A stretch of DNA of 64,000 nucleotides from NCBI GenBank assembly GCA_029027265.1, contig CP093061.1, positions 372,001 to 436,000 on the forward strand, read 5' to 3'. Position numbers and translations under genes: made by a program. Of this stretch, positions 35,716 to 46,300 are shown one piece after another. Origin of the DNA: Sulfurospirillum_A sp029027265. Lineage in GTDB: Bacteria > Campylobacterota > Campylobacteria > Campylobacterales > Sulfurospirillaceae. The notes beneath the pieces are model-generated. The model made no database searches, was not told the origin of the DNA, and saw only the letters and a program-made list of their open reading frames with translations. Each line of letters opens with the position of its first letter. Within the stretch, counting starts at the first letter, position 1.

Positions 35716-36618
35716 ATGGGTAAAAGACAGATTGGTATGTGGATGTATAGTAATGGTGGTGGAGATATAATCCAAGAAAAGCTTGTAGCTAAACTTCAAG
35801 ATAGAGATATAAACAGTATCACTGGATTGAACCTAAGAAATTCTATAGGTAAAAATGAAAATATTATATGTAATGGTGTGAACATGAATGAACTAGATCT
35901 GTTTTTCTCTTATAATGCAGGTGAACAGACACAGTATCAGATGTATCTCTACAAAGCAATTGACCGTATAATTCCTACAATAAATAGTTTTTATGCACTT
36001 GAGCTCACCGAGGATAAATTTCAAACGTCATTAGTATTGAGAAACAGTGGTATTCAAACTGCTGATTATAAACTTTGTCATAGAGATGATACTCATCATT
36101 TAAAGTTTATTATGAATAAATGGACTAAAATGGTATACAAGCCAACTGATGGTTGGGGCGGTGTAGGACTTACAAAGATAGAAAATCAAGAGACATTAGA
36201 TATGCTTATGCCATTTTTAAATCAGATGGATTTGAGATTTTTTTATGTTGAAAAATTTATAAATTATGATAATACAGATTATAGAATAGATATAGTTGAT
36301 GGAGAATTTGTAGGTTGTTATGGAAGACGAGCTGGTGGAACTGATTGGAGGACTAATGTTACTAGTGGAGGTAGTGTATTTATGAGAGAAGCTAGTGATG
36401 AGGTTGTTGATTTGGCATTAAAGGCAACTAAAGCAACAGGTTTAGATATTGCGGGGGTTGATATCATATATGATAAAGACAGAGAAGAGCACATAGTTTT
36501 AGAAGTTAACGGTATTCCTGCTTTTGCAACTCCAGAACAAGAAAAATTGGGTTTAAATTTTAATGATAAGAAGATAGAACTCATAGTAAATTTAATAGAG
36601 AAAAAAACAAAAGGATAA
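35716..36618 (+). CDS. RimK-like ATP-grasp ligase
   Basis: ATG 35716 follows AAGGAG, although the frame is open from 35680 inside the M20 gene. 300 residues. ATP-grasp features: KMVYKPTDGWGGVGLTKI (nucleotide-binding Lys and Gly loop), YVEKFINYDNTDYRIDIVDG, RRAGGTDWRTNVTSGG (typical of RimK: R, N and Gly loop) and VDIIYDKDREEHIVLEVNG (Mg-binding Glu and Asn). RimK relatives add glutamate or similar amino acids to a carboxylate. The catalytic set is complete; the substrate is unknown. Confidence 0.85.
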   Translation: MGKRQIGMWMYSNGGGDIIQEKLVAKLQDRDINSITGLNLRNSIGKNENIICNGVNMNELDLFFSYNAGEQTQYQMYLYKAIDRIIPTINSFYALELTEDKFQTSLVLRNSGIQTADYKLCHRDDTHHLKFIMNKWTKMVYKPTDGWGGVGLTKIENQETLDMLMPFLNQMDLRFFYVEKFINYDNTDYRIDIVDGEFVGCYGRRAGGTDWRTNVTSGGSVFMREASDEVVDLALKATKATGLDIAGVDIIYDKDREEHIVLEVNGIPAFATPEQEKLGLNFNDKKIELIVNLIEKKTKG

Positions 36619-36621
36619 AAA

Positions 36622-38121
36622 ATGAGTAAAAAGAAATTACCAAAATTAGGGTTTTTATATATGGATTATGTCTTAAGGTTCTTTGATTATTCAAATTTTA
36701 AAGGATGGCCTGAAAGAATCGAAGAAGTTACATATCATTGGAAAAAGGATAAGAATAGATTTATAAAAGAGGTAAAAAGAAAAAAGATAGAAGTTCTTAT
36801 TGGTAATATTCCCGCAACTGCATACGATACTTTTGTTCAAATCGCAAAAGAGTTGCCAAATGTTAGATTTGTTCCGTCTCTTGAAACTCAATTTCCAAAT
36901 AAATCAAAAGAAAATGTTACTCTTTTTGCTAAAAAATACAATCTTGCAATCCCTAAAACAGAAATATTTTATGATAAACAAGAGGGATATAAGTACCTTA
37001 AAAAGGCTTCATATCCTCAAATCATAAAAAAAAGCTATGGTCCATCAAACTATGGCGGATACTTTGTGCATAAAGCAAATAGTTATGAAGAAGCGCATAA
37101 GTTACTAGAAGAAAAGAAATACAACCCAATATACACTCAAGATGCAATACCTTTAAAATACTCTGGAGATTTAAGAGTGATGCTTATAGGTCATAAACCT
37201 GTCTGTGCATTTTGGAGATTTTCGCAAGAAAGTGGTTGGATAACCAATACTAGCCAAGGTGGTACTATGAGTTATGAAAAAGTACCTATGAATGCACTTG
37301 AACTTGCAGTTGAAGTCAGCAAAGCTACAAAAGCAGAGTACTGGGCATGCGATATAGGAATTGATAAAAATACAAATAAACCATACATCATAGAATGTGC
37401 TACAGCATTTGCCGCATTTCCATATATAAGAGACTGGATTTGTCAGTATCTTATGTGGGACTTCTCAAACGGTAGATTTAAAAAACCACACGTTCCTCTT
37501 TTTTCATGGGAAGAGTTAGGTAAAATAAACTCTGATCTTTTAAGAACCATGAGACATATTGGATTTAGTGAGTACACCCCAAGTGTAGATGGAGCAATGT
37601 TTACAAAAAACAGAGATGGAAAGTTTAATATGCAAAAAGCAGAGTTCAGTGATCCATCAGATTTACCTGAGCCAAAAGATTTACCAATAGAGAGTGATCT
37701 TATAAAACCAAGTCAAAACAATGAAGATTGCAGTATGAGAATGATAGATTTAAACAAAGCAACACTAACTGACATAATGACACTTCATGCTATGGAAGAG
37801 GAGTTGGCGATAGAGATAAGTGAATATGCAAAAAACAATATGATTACTGATGCTTCAGATTTGTTAGATTTGGAGTCGATAGATGAACAGATGATAGAGA
37901 CTTGGAGTGAAGATTTAAATGATATGAGATGTGATATAAATCAAGCAAATATTGATGTTTTAAAGAGTATCAAGGGTATAAGTGGTAAACTTGCAAAAAC
38001 GATTTTAGCAGCAAAAGAAAAAATAGAAAAATTTTCATCTTTAGATCAATTAAAAGAGATAAATGGTATAGGAAAAAGTAAGTTTTTGGAGTTAAAAGCG
38101 AGGTTTAAAATAGGAGAATAG
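36622..38121 (+). CDS. ATP-grasp ligase with C-terminal helix-hairpin-helix domains
   Basis: 499 residues. Residues ~100-290 are an ATP-grasp domain: KKSYGPSNYGGYFVHKA, YTQDAIPLKYSGDLRVMLIG, SQGGTMS and DIGIDKNTNKPYIIECATAF (metal Glu; Cys stands where Asn is usual). After a Pro/Asp linker, residues ~370-435 (DLNKATLTDIMTLHAMEEEL) and 440-499 (DINQANIDVLKSIKGISGKL) are two ComEA-like HhH domains, the second having canonical G-I-G-K. HhH normally binds DNA. This fusion is unusual. It sits three bases after the first ligase. Confidence 0.78.
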   Translation: MSKKKLPKLGFLYMDYVLRFFDYSNFKGWPERIEEVTYHWKKDKNRFIKEVKRKKIEVLIGNIPATAYDTFVQIAKELPNVRFVPSLETQFPNKSKENVTLFAKKYNLAIPKTEIFYDKQEGYKYLKKASYPQIIKKSYGPSNYGGYFVHKANSYEEAHKLLEEKKYNPIYTQDAIPLKYSGDLRVMLIGHKPVCAFWRFSQESGWITNTSQGGTMSYEKVPMNALELAVEVSKATKAEYWACDIGIDKNTNKPYIIECATAFAAFPYIRDWICQYLMWDFSNGRFKKPHVPLFSWEELGKINSDLLRTMRHIGFSEYTPSVDGAMFTKNRDGKFNMQKAEFSDPSDLPEPKDLPIESDLIKPSQNNEDCSMRMIDLNKATLTDIMTLHAMEEELAIEISEYAKNNMITDASDLLDLESIDEQMIETWSEDLNDMRCDINQANIDVLKSIKGISGKLAKTILAAKEKIEKFSSLDQLKEINGIGKSKFLELKARFKIGE

Positions 38122-38124
38122 TTT

Positions 38125-40713
38125 TTGAAGCAACTTTATAGGTCATATGCAGAGTCAACTGAGATTTTCAATGAGTATGCAGTAAAATATTCAGAGTTTT
38201 TTAAGATTGAGTCCATTGGAAAAACTTGGGAACAAAGAGATATAAATTTAATTACAATTTCAAGAGATATAAAAAGTGCAGATTCAAAACCTGCACTTTT
38301 TTTTACAGGCACAATTCATGCAAGAGAGTGGATAGGACATGAGCTTGCAATAGAGTTTACAAAATATATACTTGAAAATTTAGAACATGACCTAAACCTT
38401 CAAACTTATCTAGAAAATTCAACTATTTACATAGTTCCTTGTGCAAATCCAGATGGCTATGAGTATTCAAAAAACCATTTTAGTTTTTGGAGAAAGAATA
38501 GAAGAGCAAATGCTGATGGAAGTTTTGGGGTAGATCTCAATAGAAACTTCCCGATTGGATATGTTGATGGAACCAAACCTATATCAAATGTATATGGTGG
38601 TCCAAATCCATTTTCAGAGCCTGAAACAATAGCCCTTAGAGATTTTGTTGAAGCACATGAAAATATAACAGTAGCATTAGATTATCACTCACAAGGCAAT
38701 GTGTTTTTCCCCGCACATGACTTTAGACATGAAGATGCAATCGATACAACAGATATAAATATTTTATGTGCAAATATGGCAGAGAGTATTAGAAAAGTTT
38801 CCAAAAGAGAGTATGGAATTCATCAGGGTAAACCACCCGCAAAACTTATCTCTGGTAGTGGCAGAGAGTTTTATCATTCAAAAGGAATTCTCTCAACAGT
38901 TGTAGAAGTAGGAACCAGAAATATATCTGATTATATGGGCGATATGAATGAGCATATTAGAGAGCATATATCAGCACTCCTTTCAGCTTTAAAAACAGTT
39001 CAAAACTATGGAAAAGAAGCGAAATTAAAGAGAGTAGACTCTTTTGAAATAGTTGAAATTGGCTCATCTCATGTGAGTTTAAAATGGGATTATAAACTTG
39101 AAGAGGGAATCTTCTTTGAGATATATAGAAGTGCTAGAGATAAGCATTTTTGTCTTAATTCAAATTTAATAGTAAAAACACAAAACTTAGAGTTTATAGA
39201 CATACATCTTGAATCAAATACAGATTATTATTATAACATTAGAGTAGCTAATAAAGATGATAATATCAAGTCAGCATACTACCCTCAAATAAGAATTAGA
39301 ACAAATACCGAGTTTGATGAATTTACAAGAACATATCATGCACAAGCATCAAAAACAGGATATGTAGCAGAAAATTTGCAGAATAATGCAGGTCATTTTG
39401 GTGTAAACTCTCTGTTTGTTGGAGTTGATATAAATAAGGGAATATCTTATGGTATTGTTACAATAAATCCTAAAAGAATACCTAAAAATATCAAAATAAA
39501 ATCTGCATCGTTAAATCTTTACCCTATAAATAGAGTTTCTGCTACTATTGAAAAATATGGTGAATGGAACATTGGTTTAGTTGAACCAAAAAGCGTAAAA
39601 GATATTACTAGCTTTGAAGATGTTGATAGTATGGAAATCATTTCGTATGTTGGAAGACCTACAAAATCACATCAGCTTACTCAAGGAATTTGGAGAAAGT
39701 GGTTTTTTTCAGGTATAGAGTGTGATATGTTAAATACTCAAATCCAAAATGGACTAATTACTTTTAGAATAGAAGGGCCAAAAGAGTTAGCAACTGGTCG
39801 AACTAGACAGATGATGCAGTGGGATTTAGGTTATGGAAAGTTTGGTGGAGGTTTAGAGTTTAGACCTAGACTAGAGTTAACTTATGAGCTTGAACCAGAA
39901 GTTACAACTATATACCCAAAAGAGATTAATTCTATATCTAAATGTGGAGTAACCCAGAGTAAATTGCTAGCTGGTTTTGATGATAAAGGTTCAAAAATAT
40001 ATTCTACTTTGGAGTTTAATCTCAGTTCAATTCCATCTTATGATTATACTATGATTATAAATGCTTACTTAGAGTTAAATTCGACAAAAATATACCTTAA
40101 AGAAGATATTAGATTTCATTTGGAGCTAGTAGATGAAAGTTTAGAAAAAAATTACAATGGTTTGAGTAAAAGAGAAATAATTCAAAATATTGGATACGAT
40201 GTCAGTGCAAATGAGTTAAAAAATAATCAAACTCAGTATTTTATGTTTGATGAGTTTGCAAATCGTATACTAAATAAAAAATTGAAAGAAAGATCTGACA
40301 TAACTTTTGTCCTTAATCCAACTGCATCAAAAAAAGCTATCAAAAACAAAACAATTACATGGGAAGTAAGTAATGATGAGTTATCTCCAAAACTTATTGT
40401 AGAGCATATATCAAAAAGAAGATACCCTATCGAACAAATAAAAAATGCAAAAATAGTTTATGAGAATGAGAAAATAAAACTTACTTGGGATAATCCTAAA
40501 AATAGAGATTTTAGAGGTGTGAAAGTTGTAAAAAATCCTTATAGAGCCCCTATTTCACATAAAGATGGACAAAAACTTTATGCAGGACCTGATAGCTATA
40601 CTTTTGATGATTTTGGTGCCAAAGATATAAAAAAATATTTTTCAATATTTACCTATGATGATGTTCCCAATTATTCTACTCCAGTAATTTTGGAATATAA
40701 ACCAGAAAATTAA
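38125..40713 (+). CDS. M14 zinc carboxypeptidase with FN3 and DNRLRE-type domains
   Basis: 862 residues from TTG 38125. The M14 domain (residues 1-295) has zinc ligands H65 and E68 (GTIHAREWIG) and H188 (ALDYHSQGN), substrate-binding N139-R140 (DLNRNF) and catalytic E261 (VVEVGT). An FN3-like domain follows (~305-385), then two DNRLRE-like jelly-roll regions (~395-590, ~600-770; RPRLELTYELEPE ends one) and a terminal FN3-like piece. No signal peptide is visible, odd for a protein with surface-type domains. It closes the four-gene peptidase/ligase block. Confidence 0.85.
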   Translation: MKQLYRSYAESTEIFNEYAVKYSEFFKIESIGKTWEQRDINLITISRDIKSADSKPALFFTGTIHAREWIGHELAIEFTKYILENLEHDLNLQTYLENSTIYIVPCANPDGYEYSKNHFSFWRKNRRANADGSFGVDLNRNFPIGYVDGTKPISNVYGGPNPFSEPETIALRDFVEAHENITVALDYHSQGNVFFPAHDFRHEDAIDTTDINILCANMAESIRKVSKREYGIHQGKPPAKLISGSGREFYHSKGILSTVVEVGTRNISDYMGDMNEHIREHISALLSALKTVQNYGKEAKLKRVDSFEIVEIGSSHVSLKWDYKLEEGIFFEIYRSARDKHFCLNSNLIVKTQNLEFIDIHLESNTDYYYNIRVANKDDNIKSAYYPQIRIRTNTEFDEFTRTYHAQASKTGYVAENLQNNAGHFGVNSLFVGVDINKGISYGIVTINPKRIPKNIKIKSASLNLYPINRVSATIEKYGEWNIGLVEPKSVKDITSFEDVDSMEIISYVGRPTKSHQLTQGIWRKWFFSGIECDMLNTQIQNGLITFRIEGPKELATGRTRQMMQWDLGYGKFGGGLEFRPRLELTYELEPEVTTIYPKEINSISKCGVTQSKLLAGFDDKGSKIYSTLEFNLSSIPSYDYTMIINAYLELNSTKIYLKEDIRFHLELVDESLEKNYNGLSKREIIQNIGYDVSANELKNNQTQYFMFDEFANRILNKKLKERSDITFVLNPTASKKAIKNKTITWEVSNDELSPKLIVEHISKRRYPIEQIKNAKIVYENEKIKLTWDNPKNRDFRGVKVVKNPYRAPISHKDGQKLYAGPDSYTFDDFGAKDIKKYFSIFTYDDVPNYSTPVILEYKPEN

Positions 40714-40732
40714 TACATAATACTTTACCATT

Positions 40733-41766
40733 TAATGTATAAGTTCAGAAACATATGACACTTTTTAGAGGAGAACTAAAGAGTGAGAAATGCAAACAGA
40801 TTACTTATTTAATGGAATAAGAGGATATGCAAGATTTAAAAGATTTAGCTATATTCTAGAGATGGAAAATACTGAAGCTAAAAAACGATTAAAAATTATA
40901 AAGTTTTTTGATAAGTATGGATTGGATGCTACTATTGAAGCATTTGGTGTAAGTAGACGAACAATCTACAGATACAAAGCAACTTTTAAAAAAAGTAAAG
41001 AAGATATATCATCTCTTACTCCAAAGTCAAGTGTACCAAAACAAATAAGAAAACCAACTACTACAAAAGAATAGTCTTACTCTTCCCTCAGAATCAACTA
41101 TAGGAAGAACTATCGCAAGAGATAAAAATAAAATGAGATTATTTCCTCAACGTATAGATTTTAAAGGTAGAGTAAACCTAAAGAAAAAAAAGATTAAAAA
41201 TCGTAAACCTAAAGGTCTTAAAGCAAAACCTATGCACCTGTGAGCAGTTGACACAATTCAAAGCGTAACAGCTGGTATGAGAAGATATATTATGACTATG
41301 ATTGACTCTAATAGCCGTATCGCATTTGCTGTTACAATTCCAACTAAACATACAACTCATACTGCCAAAGTACTTGCAGCTCTTATTGATGGCGTAACTA
41401 ATGATACCAATGATAATAAATTCTCAATACTCTCAGATAATGGTTCAGAGTTTATGAAAGACTTTGATAAGCTTCTTCAGAATAGAAACTTAACTCACTA
41501 CTGGACATATCCCAGATCTCCTAAAATGAATGCTCATAACGAAAGATTTAATAGAACAATACAAGAACAGTTTGTTGATTACAATGATGATTTACTCTTT
41601 AGCGATATAGACTTATTTAACCAAAAAATGGCAGATTGGCTTATTGGATATAACACTGAAATACCTCACCATAGTTTAAAAATGAAAACTCCTGTACAAT
41701 ATCTAATTGAAACTAATCCTCAGTGCCATATGTTATGGACTAATACATTTACTTGACATTTAAGGT
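40733..41766 (+). mobile_element. Decayed insertion sequence with rve-type DDE transposase
   Basis: A transposase remnant lies between weak terminal inverted repeats: TTTAATGTATAAGT near 40731 and, on the other strand, TTAAATGTCAAGT ending near 41766 (imperfect, tentative). It separates the ligase/peptidase block from the efflux operon. The right end supplies a -35 box to the neighbouring marR gene. Confidence 0.6.
40790..41756 (+). pseudogene. IS481/rve-type transposase, frameshifted and with an internal stop
   Basis: The N-terminal 94 residues carry a helix-turn-helix (DATIEAFGVSRRTIYRYKA). The frame breaks at about 41065-41072; removing one A from the A4 run restores N-S-L-T-L-P-S-E-S. 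The continued frame has an in-frame TGA at 41241 immediately before AVDTIQSV, which holds the first catalytic Asp; then LSDNGSEF (second Asp) and NAHNERFNRTIQEQF (Glu). Two disabling lesions indicate an inactive copy. The TGA could derive from TGG. Confidence 0.8.
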
Positions 41767-41781
41767 TTATTTATATATAGT
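41753..41781 (+). promoter_or_regulatory. Strong promoter for marR at the insertion-sequence end
   Basis: TTGACA (41753-41758), exactly 17 bases, then TATAGT (41776-41781). The -35 overlaps the transposase stop codon, so it lies in insertion-sequence DNA, and the -10 lies just outside. The palindrome at 41794 falls about at the expected transcription start. Confidence 0.6.
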
Positions 41782-41793
41782 TGCATTATCTAA

Positions 41794-41809
41794 AGTTGTA
41801 TATGCAACT
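41794..41809 (+). promoter_or_regulatory. Putative MarR operator
   Basis: AGTTGTATATGCAACT is a 16-base near-perfect palindrome just downstream of the promoter and before marR, followed by TATGCATA. MarR proteins bind such sites in their own promoters, so autorepression is likely. Confidence 0.5.
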
Positions 41810-41844
41810 ATATGCATAACAATAGTTTCATGAAAAGAGATAAA

Positions 41845-42282
41845 ATGGCAAATTTTACTGATGATTGTATTGGCTTTGAACTGAAGCTTGCAAAGAATGT
41901 AATGGAAAATGAATATAACAAGTATTTAAAAGATTTTGGAATTAGTTCTGAACAAGGATTATTATTAGCATATGTTTATGATTGTCCTGGGATTACACAA
42001 ACTCACATTGCAGATGGATTATTGAAAGGTAAAACAACTATAACTCGTATGATAGATACTTTAGTAAAAAAAGGAAAATTAGAAAGACGGAGTTCAAAGG
42101 AAGATAGAAGGGTTTTTCAAATATATGTTTCAAAAGAAACAGAAAAAATGATCGAAGAGCTAACACCTTTGTTTGAAAAAAGGGACAACGAACTAAAAGA
42201 AATAATAGGGGAAGAAGATTATCAGACAACGATAAAAGTTTTAAGAAAAATAAGAGAATATTACATAGAATTAAATAAATGA
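41845..42282 (+). CDS. MarR family transcriptional regulator
   Basis: The frame also has ATG 41812 and 41830; ATG 41845 is preferred because AAAGAGA precedes it and MANFTDDCIGFELKLAKNVM matches the usual first helix. The winged helix is clear: TQTHIADGLLKGKTTITRMI followed by LVKKGKLERRSSKEDRRVFQ (wing with the D-x-R motif). It overlaps the adaptor gene by four bases and probably represses this efflux operon. Confidence 0.9.
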   Translation: MANFTDDCIGFELKLAKNVMENEYNKYLKDFGISSEQGLLLAYVYDCPGITQTHIADGLLKGKTTITRMIDTLVKKGKLERRSSKEDRRVFQIYVSKETEKMIEELTPLFEKRDNELKEIIGEEDYQTTIKVLRKIREYYIELNK

Positions 42283-43322
42283 AAAAGAAAATATTAGCAA
42301 TAGCTATTATAGCACCATTGTTACTAATTGCAGCAGCTCCAAGAGTTTCTTTAGTTCAAACAGAAGTTGTAGAAAAGTCAGAAGTGAAATCTTTACAAAC
42401 TTTTATAGGAAGCGTCATGTATATGCAAAGTGCAAAAGTAGCATCACAAGGAAGTGGAGCGGTTGTATCAGTAAACTTTAAAGAGGGTCAAAAAGTAAAA
42501 AAAGATCAGGTTTTAAACCGACTTGACAATCAAATCATAAAAGCACAAATAGCATCTTCAAAAGCTTCATTGAATGAAGTTTTGGTAAGTTTAAAAAGAG
42601 CAAAGAAAGATTTGTCAAGATATGAAACACTTATAAAACAAGATGCAGTTTCCCAAAGTGTTTATGATGATAACTATTTTAACGTAGAGAGTTTAGAAAA
42701 CAGAGTTGTTTCACTTCAAGCAAATATAAAAGCAAAAGAGATAGAGATGTCAAAAAAAGCAACAATAGCTCCTTTTGATGGCGTTGTTGTTTCTAAAAAA
42801 ATAGAACTAGGAGATTGGGCTGGGCAGGGAAGCGTAGTTGCAGAACTAGTTAATCTAAACTCAGCTCAAGTAGAGGTAAATCTTCCTCAAGAAGTAGTAG
42901 CTCTATTAAAACTAAAAATGCCAGTTAATATAGTAGTTGGTATGAAAAGTTATGGAGGTTATGTAGAGGCTATTATTCCTAAAGGAGATATAGCAACAAG
43001 AACATTTCCTGTAAAACTCTCTTTTGATAAAACACCAACATCTTTATTTGAAGGCATGGCTGCAACTATAGAGATTCAAAGTGGAAGAAATGTTGAAGCG
43101 ATGGTAGTCCCTAGAGATGCTATTTTAAAAAGATTTGGACAAAATGTTATTTTTATAGATCTTAAAGGTAGTGCAATGATGCTCCCTGTAGTAATTATAG
43201 GTTATACAAATGGAAAAGTTGCTGTTAATGCTCAGGGTTTGAGTGTTGGTATGCGTGTTGTGACAAAAGGGAATGAGAGAATTTTTCCAAAGTCACCTTT
43301 AAAAGATATAACTAAGAAATAA
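42279..43322 (+). CDS. RND efflux periplasmic adaptor subunit
   Basis: 347 residues. An N-terminal membrane/signal segment (1-20), then a barrel-sandwich half (VVSVNFKEGQKVKKDQVLNR), an alpha-hairpin (~90-160), the second lipoyl half (ATIAPFDGVVVSKKIELGDW) and beta-barrel (VEVNLPQEVV; IPKGDIATRTFPVKL). Membrane fusion proteins link the RND pump to the outer-membrane channel. Overlaps at both ends couple it to marR and the pump. Confidence 0.92.
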   Translation: MKKKILAIAIIAPLLLIAAAPRVSLVQTEVVEKSEVKSLQTFIGSVMYMQSAKVASQGSGAVVSVNFKEGQKVKKDQVLNRLDNQIIKAQIASSKASLNEVLVSLKRAKKDLSRYETLIKQDAVSQSVYDDNYFNVESLENRVVSLQANIKAKEIEMSKKATIAPFDGVVVSKKIELGDWAGQGSVVAELVNLNSAQVEVNLPQEVVALLKLKMPVNIVVGMKSYGGYVEAIIPKGDIATRTFPVKLSFDKTPTSLFEGMAATIEIQSGRNVEAMVVPRDAILKRFGQNVIFIDLKGSAMMLPVVIIGYTNGKVAVNAQGLSVGMRVVTKGNERIFPKSPLKDITKK

Positions 43323-46300
43323 TGATGGATATTATTAAATATAGTATTAAAAAACCAGTTACGGTCATAGTTGGTATAGTATTAATCCTTATGTTTGGGA
43401 TTATATCACTTAGTAAATTACCTTATCAGCTTACTCCCACAGTAACAGAGCCAAAGCTTTCAGTAGAGACTATCTGGCCTGGGGCTACGCCATATGAGAT
43501 AGAGAGAGATTTAATAGAGGAGCAAGAAGATGCTCTTAAAAGTACACGAGGACTTGTGAGTTATGAGAGTACTTCAAGTGATAGCGTTGGAAAAATTACA
43601 CTTACGTTTAAGCTTGGAACAGATATAAATCAAGCAAAACTTGATGTTTCAAACAAACTAAACGAGGTAAGCTCATACCCAACAAATGCAAAAAAACCTG
43701 TTATAAGTTCTAGCGGTGATGGTGCTAGTCCTGTTATATGGACAGCTTTGCAAACTTCAAAAGGCAATGATAAGCATATATATAAGTACAAAACATTTTT
43801 TGAAAATGAAGTTAAAGAGAAGATAGAAAGAGTACCCGGTGTTGCTGGTTTGATGGTTATTGGCGGACAAAAAGACCAAGTACATGTAAAGATTGATTCC
43901 CATAAGCTTTCAGCGTATGGGCTTAGTATTGAGCAAGTTATCAATGTTATACAAAGTGAAAATGTAAATGTCTCTGCCGGAACTATGTATGTTGGAAGAA
44001 GAACATATCGTATTAGAACTACTGCTGAATTTAAAGATTTAGACTCTTTACGAGATATGGTAATTTATTCAGATGGAAGCCGTAGAATTTTACTGCGTGA
44101 TGTTGGTGATGTAGTTTATGGTCATGAAAAACCAAATGGAATTACAATGTTTTTGGGAGTTCCTGGAATTATTGTAGGAATTAGAGCAGAACCAAATGCA
44201 AATGTAGTTTCTATGACAAATGAAATTGAACAAGTGTATAAAGAACTTAATGAGGGAATTTTAAAAGAGAATCATTTAGAGTTCAAATGGCTTTATGACG
44301 AGAGACCTTATATTCTTGGTTCTATTGATTTAGTACAACAAAACATATTTATTGGAGCTATTCTTGCAATTGCTGTTTTACTATTGTTTTTACGTTCGAT
44401 TAGTGCAACAGCGGTTGTTGGTCTTGCTATTCCTATTAGTATTGTAGCTACTTTTATAGTCCTCGCTGCCATGGGAAGAAGTCTCAACACTATTTCACTT
44501 GCAGGTATCAGTTTTGCGGTTGGTATGTTGGTCGATAGTGCCATAGTGGTTTTAGAAAATATAGATAGACATAAACGAATGGGAAAGAAGTTTTTTCAAG
44601 CAGCATATGATGGAACCAACGAAGTTTGGGGAGCATTGATTGCTTCTGCACTTACAACTATAGCAGTTTTTTTGCCTGTTATTTTTCTTGAAGATGAAGC
44701 TGGACAGTTGTTTAAAGATATAGCCATAGCAGTAACTGCGGCTGTATCTTTCTCTTTGTTTGTTTCTATTTCAGTGATACCAATGTTTTGGACTCAAATG
44801 ATGAGGTTTTCTAAACATGATGAACACCAACATAGTGAAAAAAGAAGTTTAATAGTTAGAGTTGGAGATTGGTTTACTAAAGCATTTATGTATTTTGTAA
44901 ATCTTTCAATTAAAAATACCCTTATGAGAATATTGACAATTTCTTCTCTGGTTGCTTTTTCAGTAGGAAGTGTATATGTGTTTTTTCCAAAGATGGAATA
45001 CCTTCCACAAGGAAATAAAAATTTGATTTTTAACATACTTATTCCACCTCCAGGTCTCTCATATAACGAGAGACGAGAAATAGGTGAAAGCTTATTTAAA
45101 AAGATGGAAAAACATGTAAATAAAGAAGTTGATGGGATACCACCAATTAATAGGATGTTTTTTGGTTCATTTGGTGATTTTATGATTTTTGGTGCAACTT
45201 CTAGCGAAGAGCAACGTGCACGTGAGCTTATTCCTGCCTTCTTACCAGTAATAAACTCTTTTCCTGGTGTTTTTGGTATCTCACTTCAAGCTGGTGTTTT
45301 TGAACAAGGTATTGGTGAAGGTCGTACGGTTGATGTTGATTTAAGTGGAGAGAGCATTGAAAAAATTGCAGCTGCTGGTGGTATGTTCTTTGGAGCAATA
45401 AGCCAAGCTGTTAAAGGAACACAAGTTCGACCAGTGCCCTCCATAGAGCTTATTTACCAAGAGAGTCGATTTCACCCTAATCGTGATGAGCTTAGAGCGG
45501 TAGGAATGAGTAGCCGTTCACTTGGAACAACTATAGATGTTTTGATGGATGGAAGACAAATTGGTGATTTTAAGCAAGATGGAAAGAAAAAAGTTGATTT
45601 ACAGTTAATGAGTACAGATGGAAGTATAAATACCCCTGAAGAGTTAGCAAAGACTCTAATAGCTACTCCAAAAGGTGGTTTAGTTCCTATAAGTTCACTT
45701 AGTACATTGGAGCAAACAACAGGCATAAGTGAAATTCGTCACCTTAATGGAAAGCGGACTATTACTTTACAAGTTACTCCTCCAAAAAATATGACTATTC
45801 AAGAGATGATGATTTTACTTGAAGATAAACTCATTCCTAGTGTGAAAGCCCAAGGTGGTCTTGAAGGTGTAAACGTAGAACTTTCAGGAACAGCAGACAA
45901 ACTAAAAGAGACTATAGCAAATATGTCAGTTAATGTAGTGTTGGCTCTTATTATTGTTTATCTTTTGATGAGTGCTCTATTTAGTAACTTTTTATATCCT
46001 TTAGTTATTATGTTTACAGTTCCTGTAGCCGCTGCAGGTGGTTTTTTAGGACTAAAGATGACAGATACATTTTTGTCCATGCAACCTATGGACATTTTGA
46101 CAATGTTAGGTTTCATAATCCTCATCGGTATAGTTGTAAACAATGCAATTTTGATAGTGTATCAAGCACTAAATAACATAAGAAATCATAACATGGAGTA
46201 CAAGGCAGCTGTTTTAGAATCGGTTAAAAGTCGATTAAGACCTATTTTTATGAGTTCACTTACGTCCATCTTTGGAATGTTGCCATTGGTACTTTTCCCA

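Noticed and set aside
41277..41756. A stand-alone 159-residue integrase gene
   Set aside because: It lacks the first catalytic Asp, which lies upstream in the same frame behind an internal TGA; it is part of the decayed transposase.
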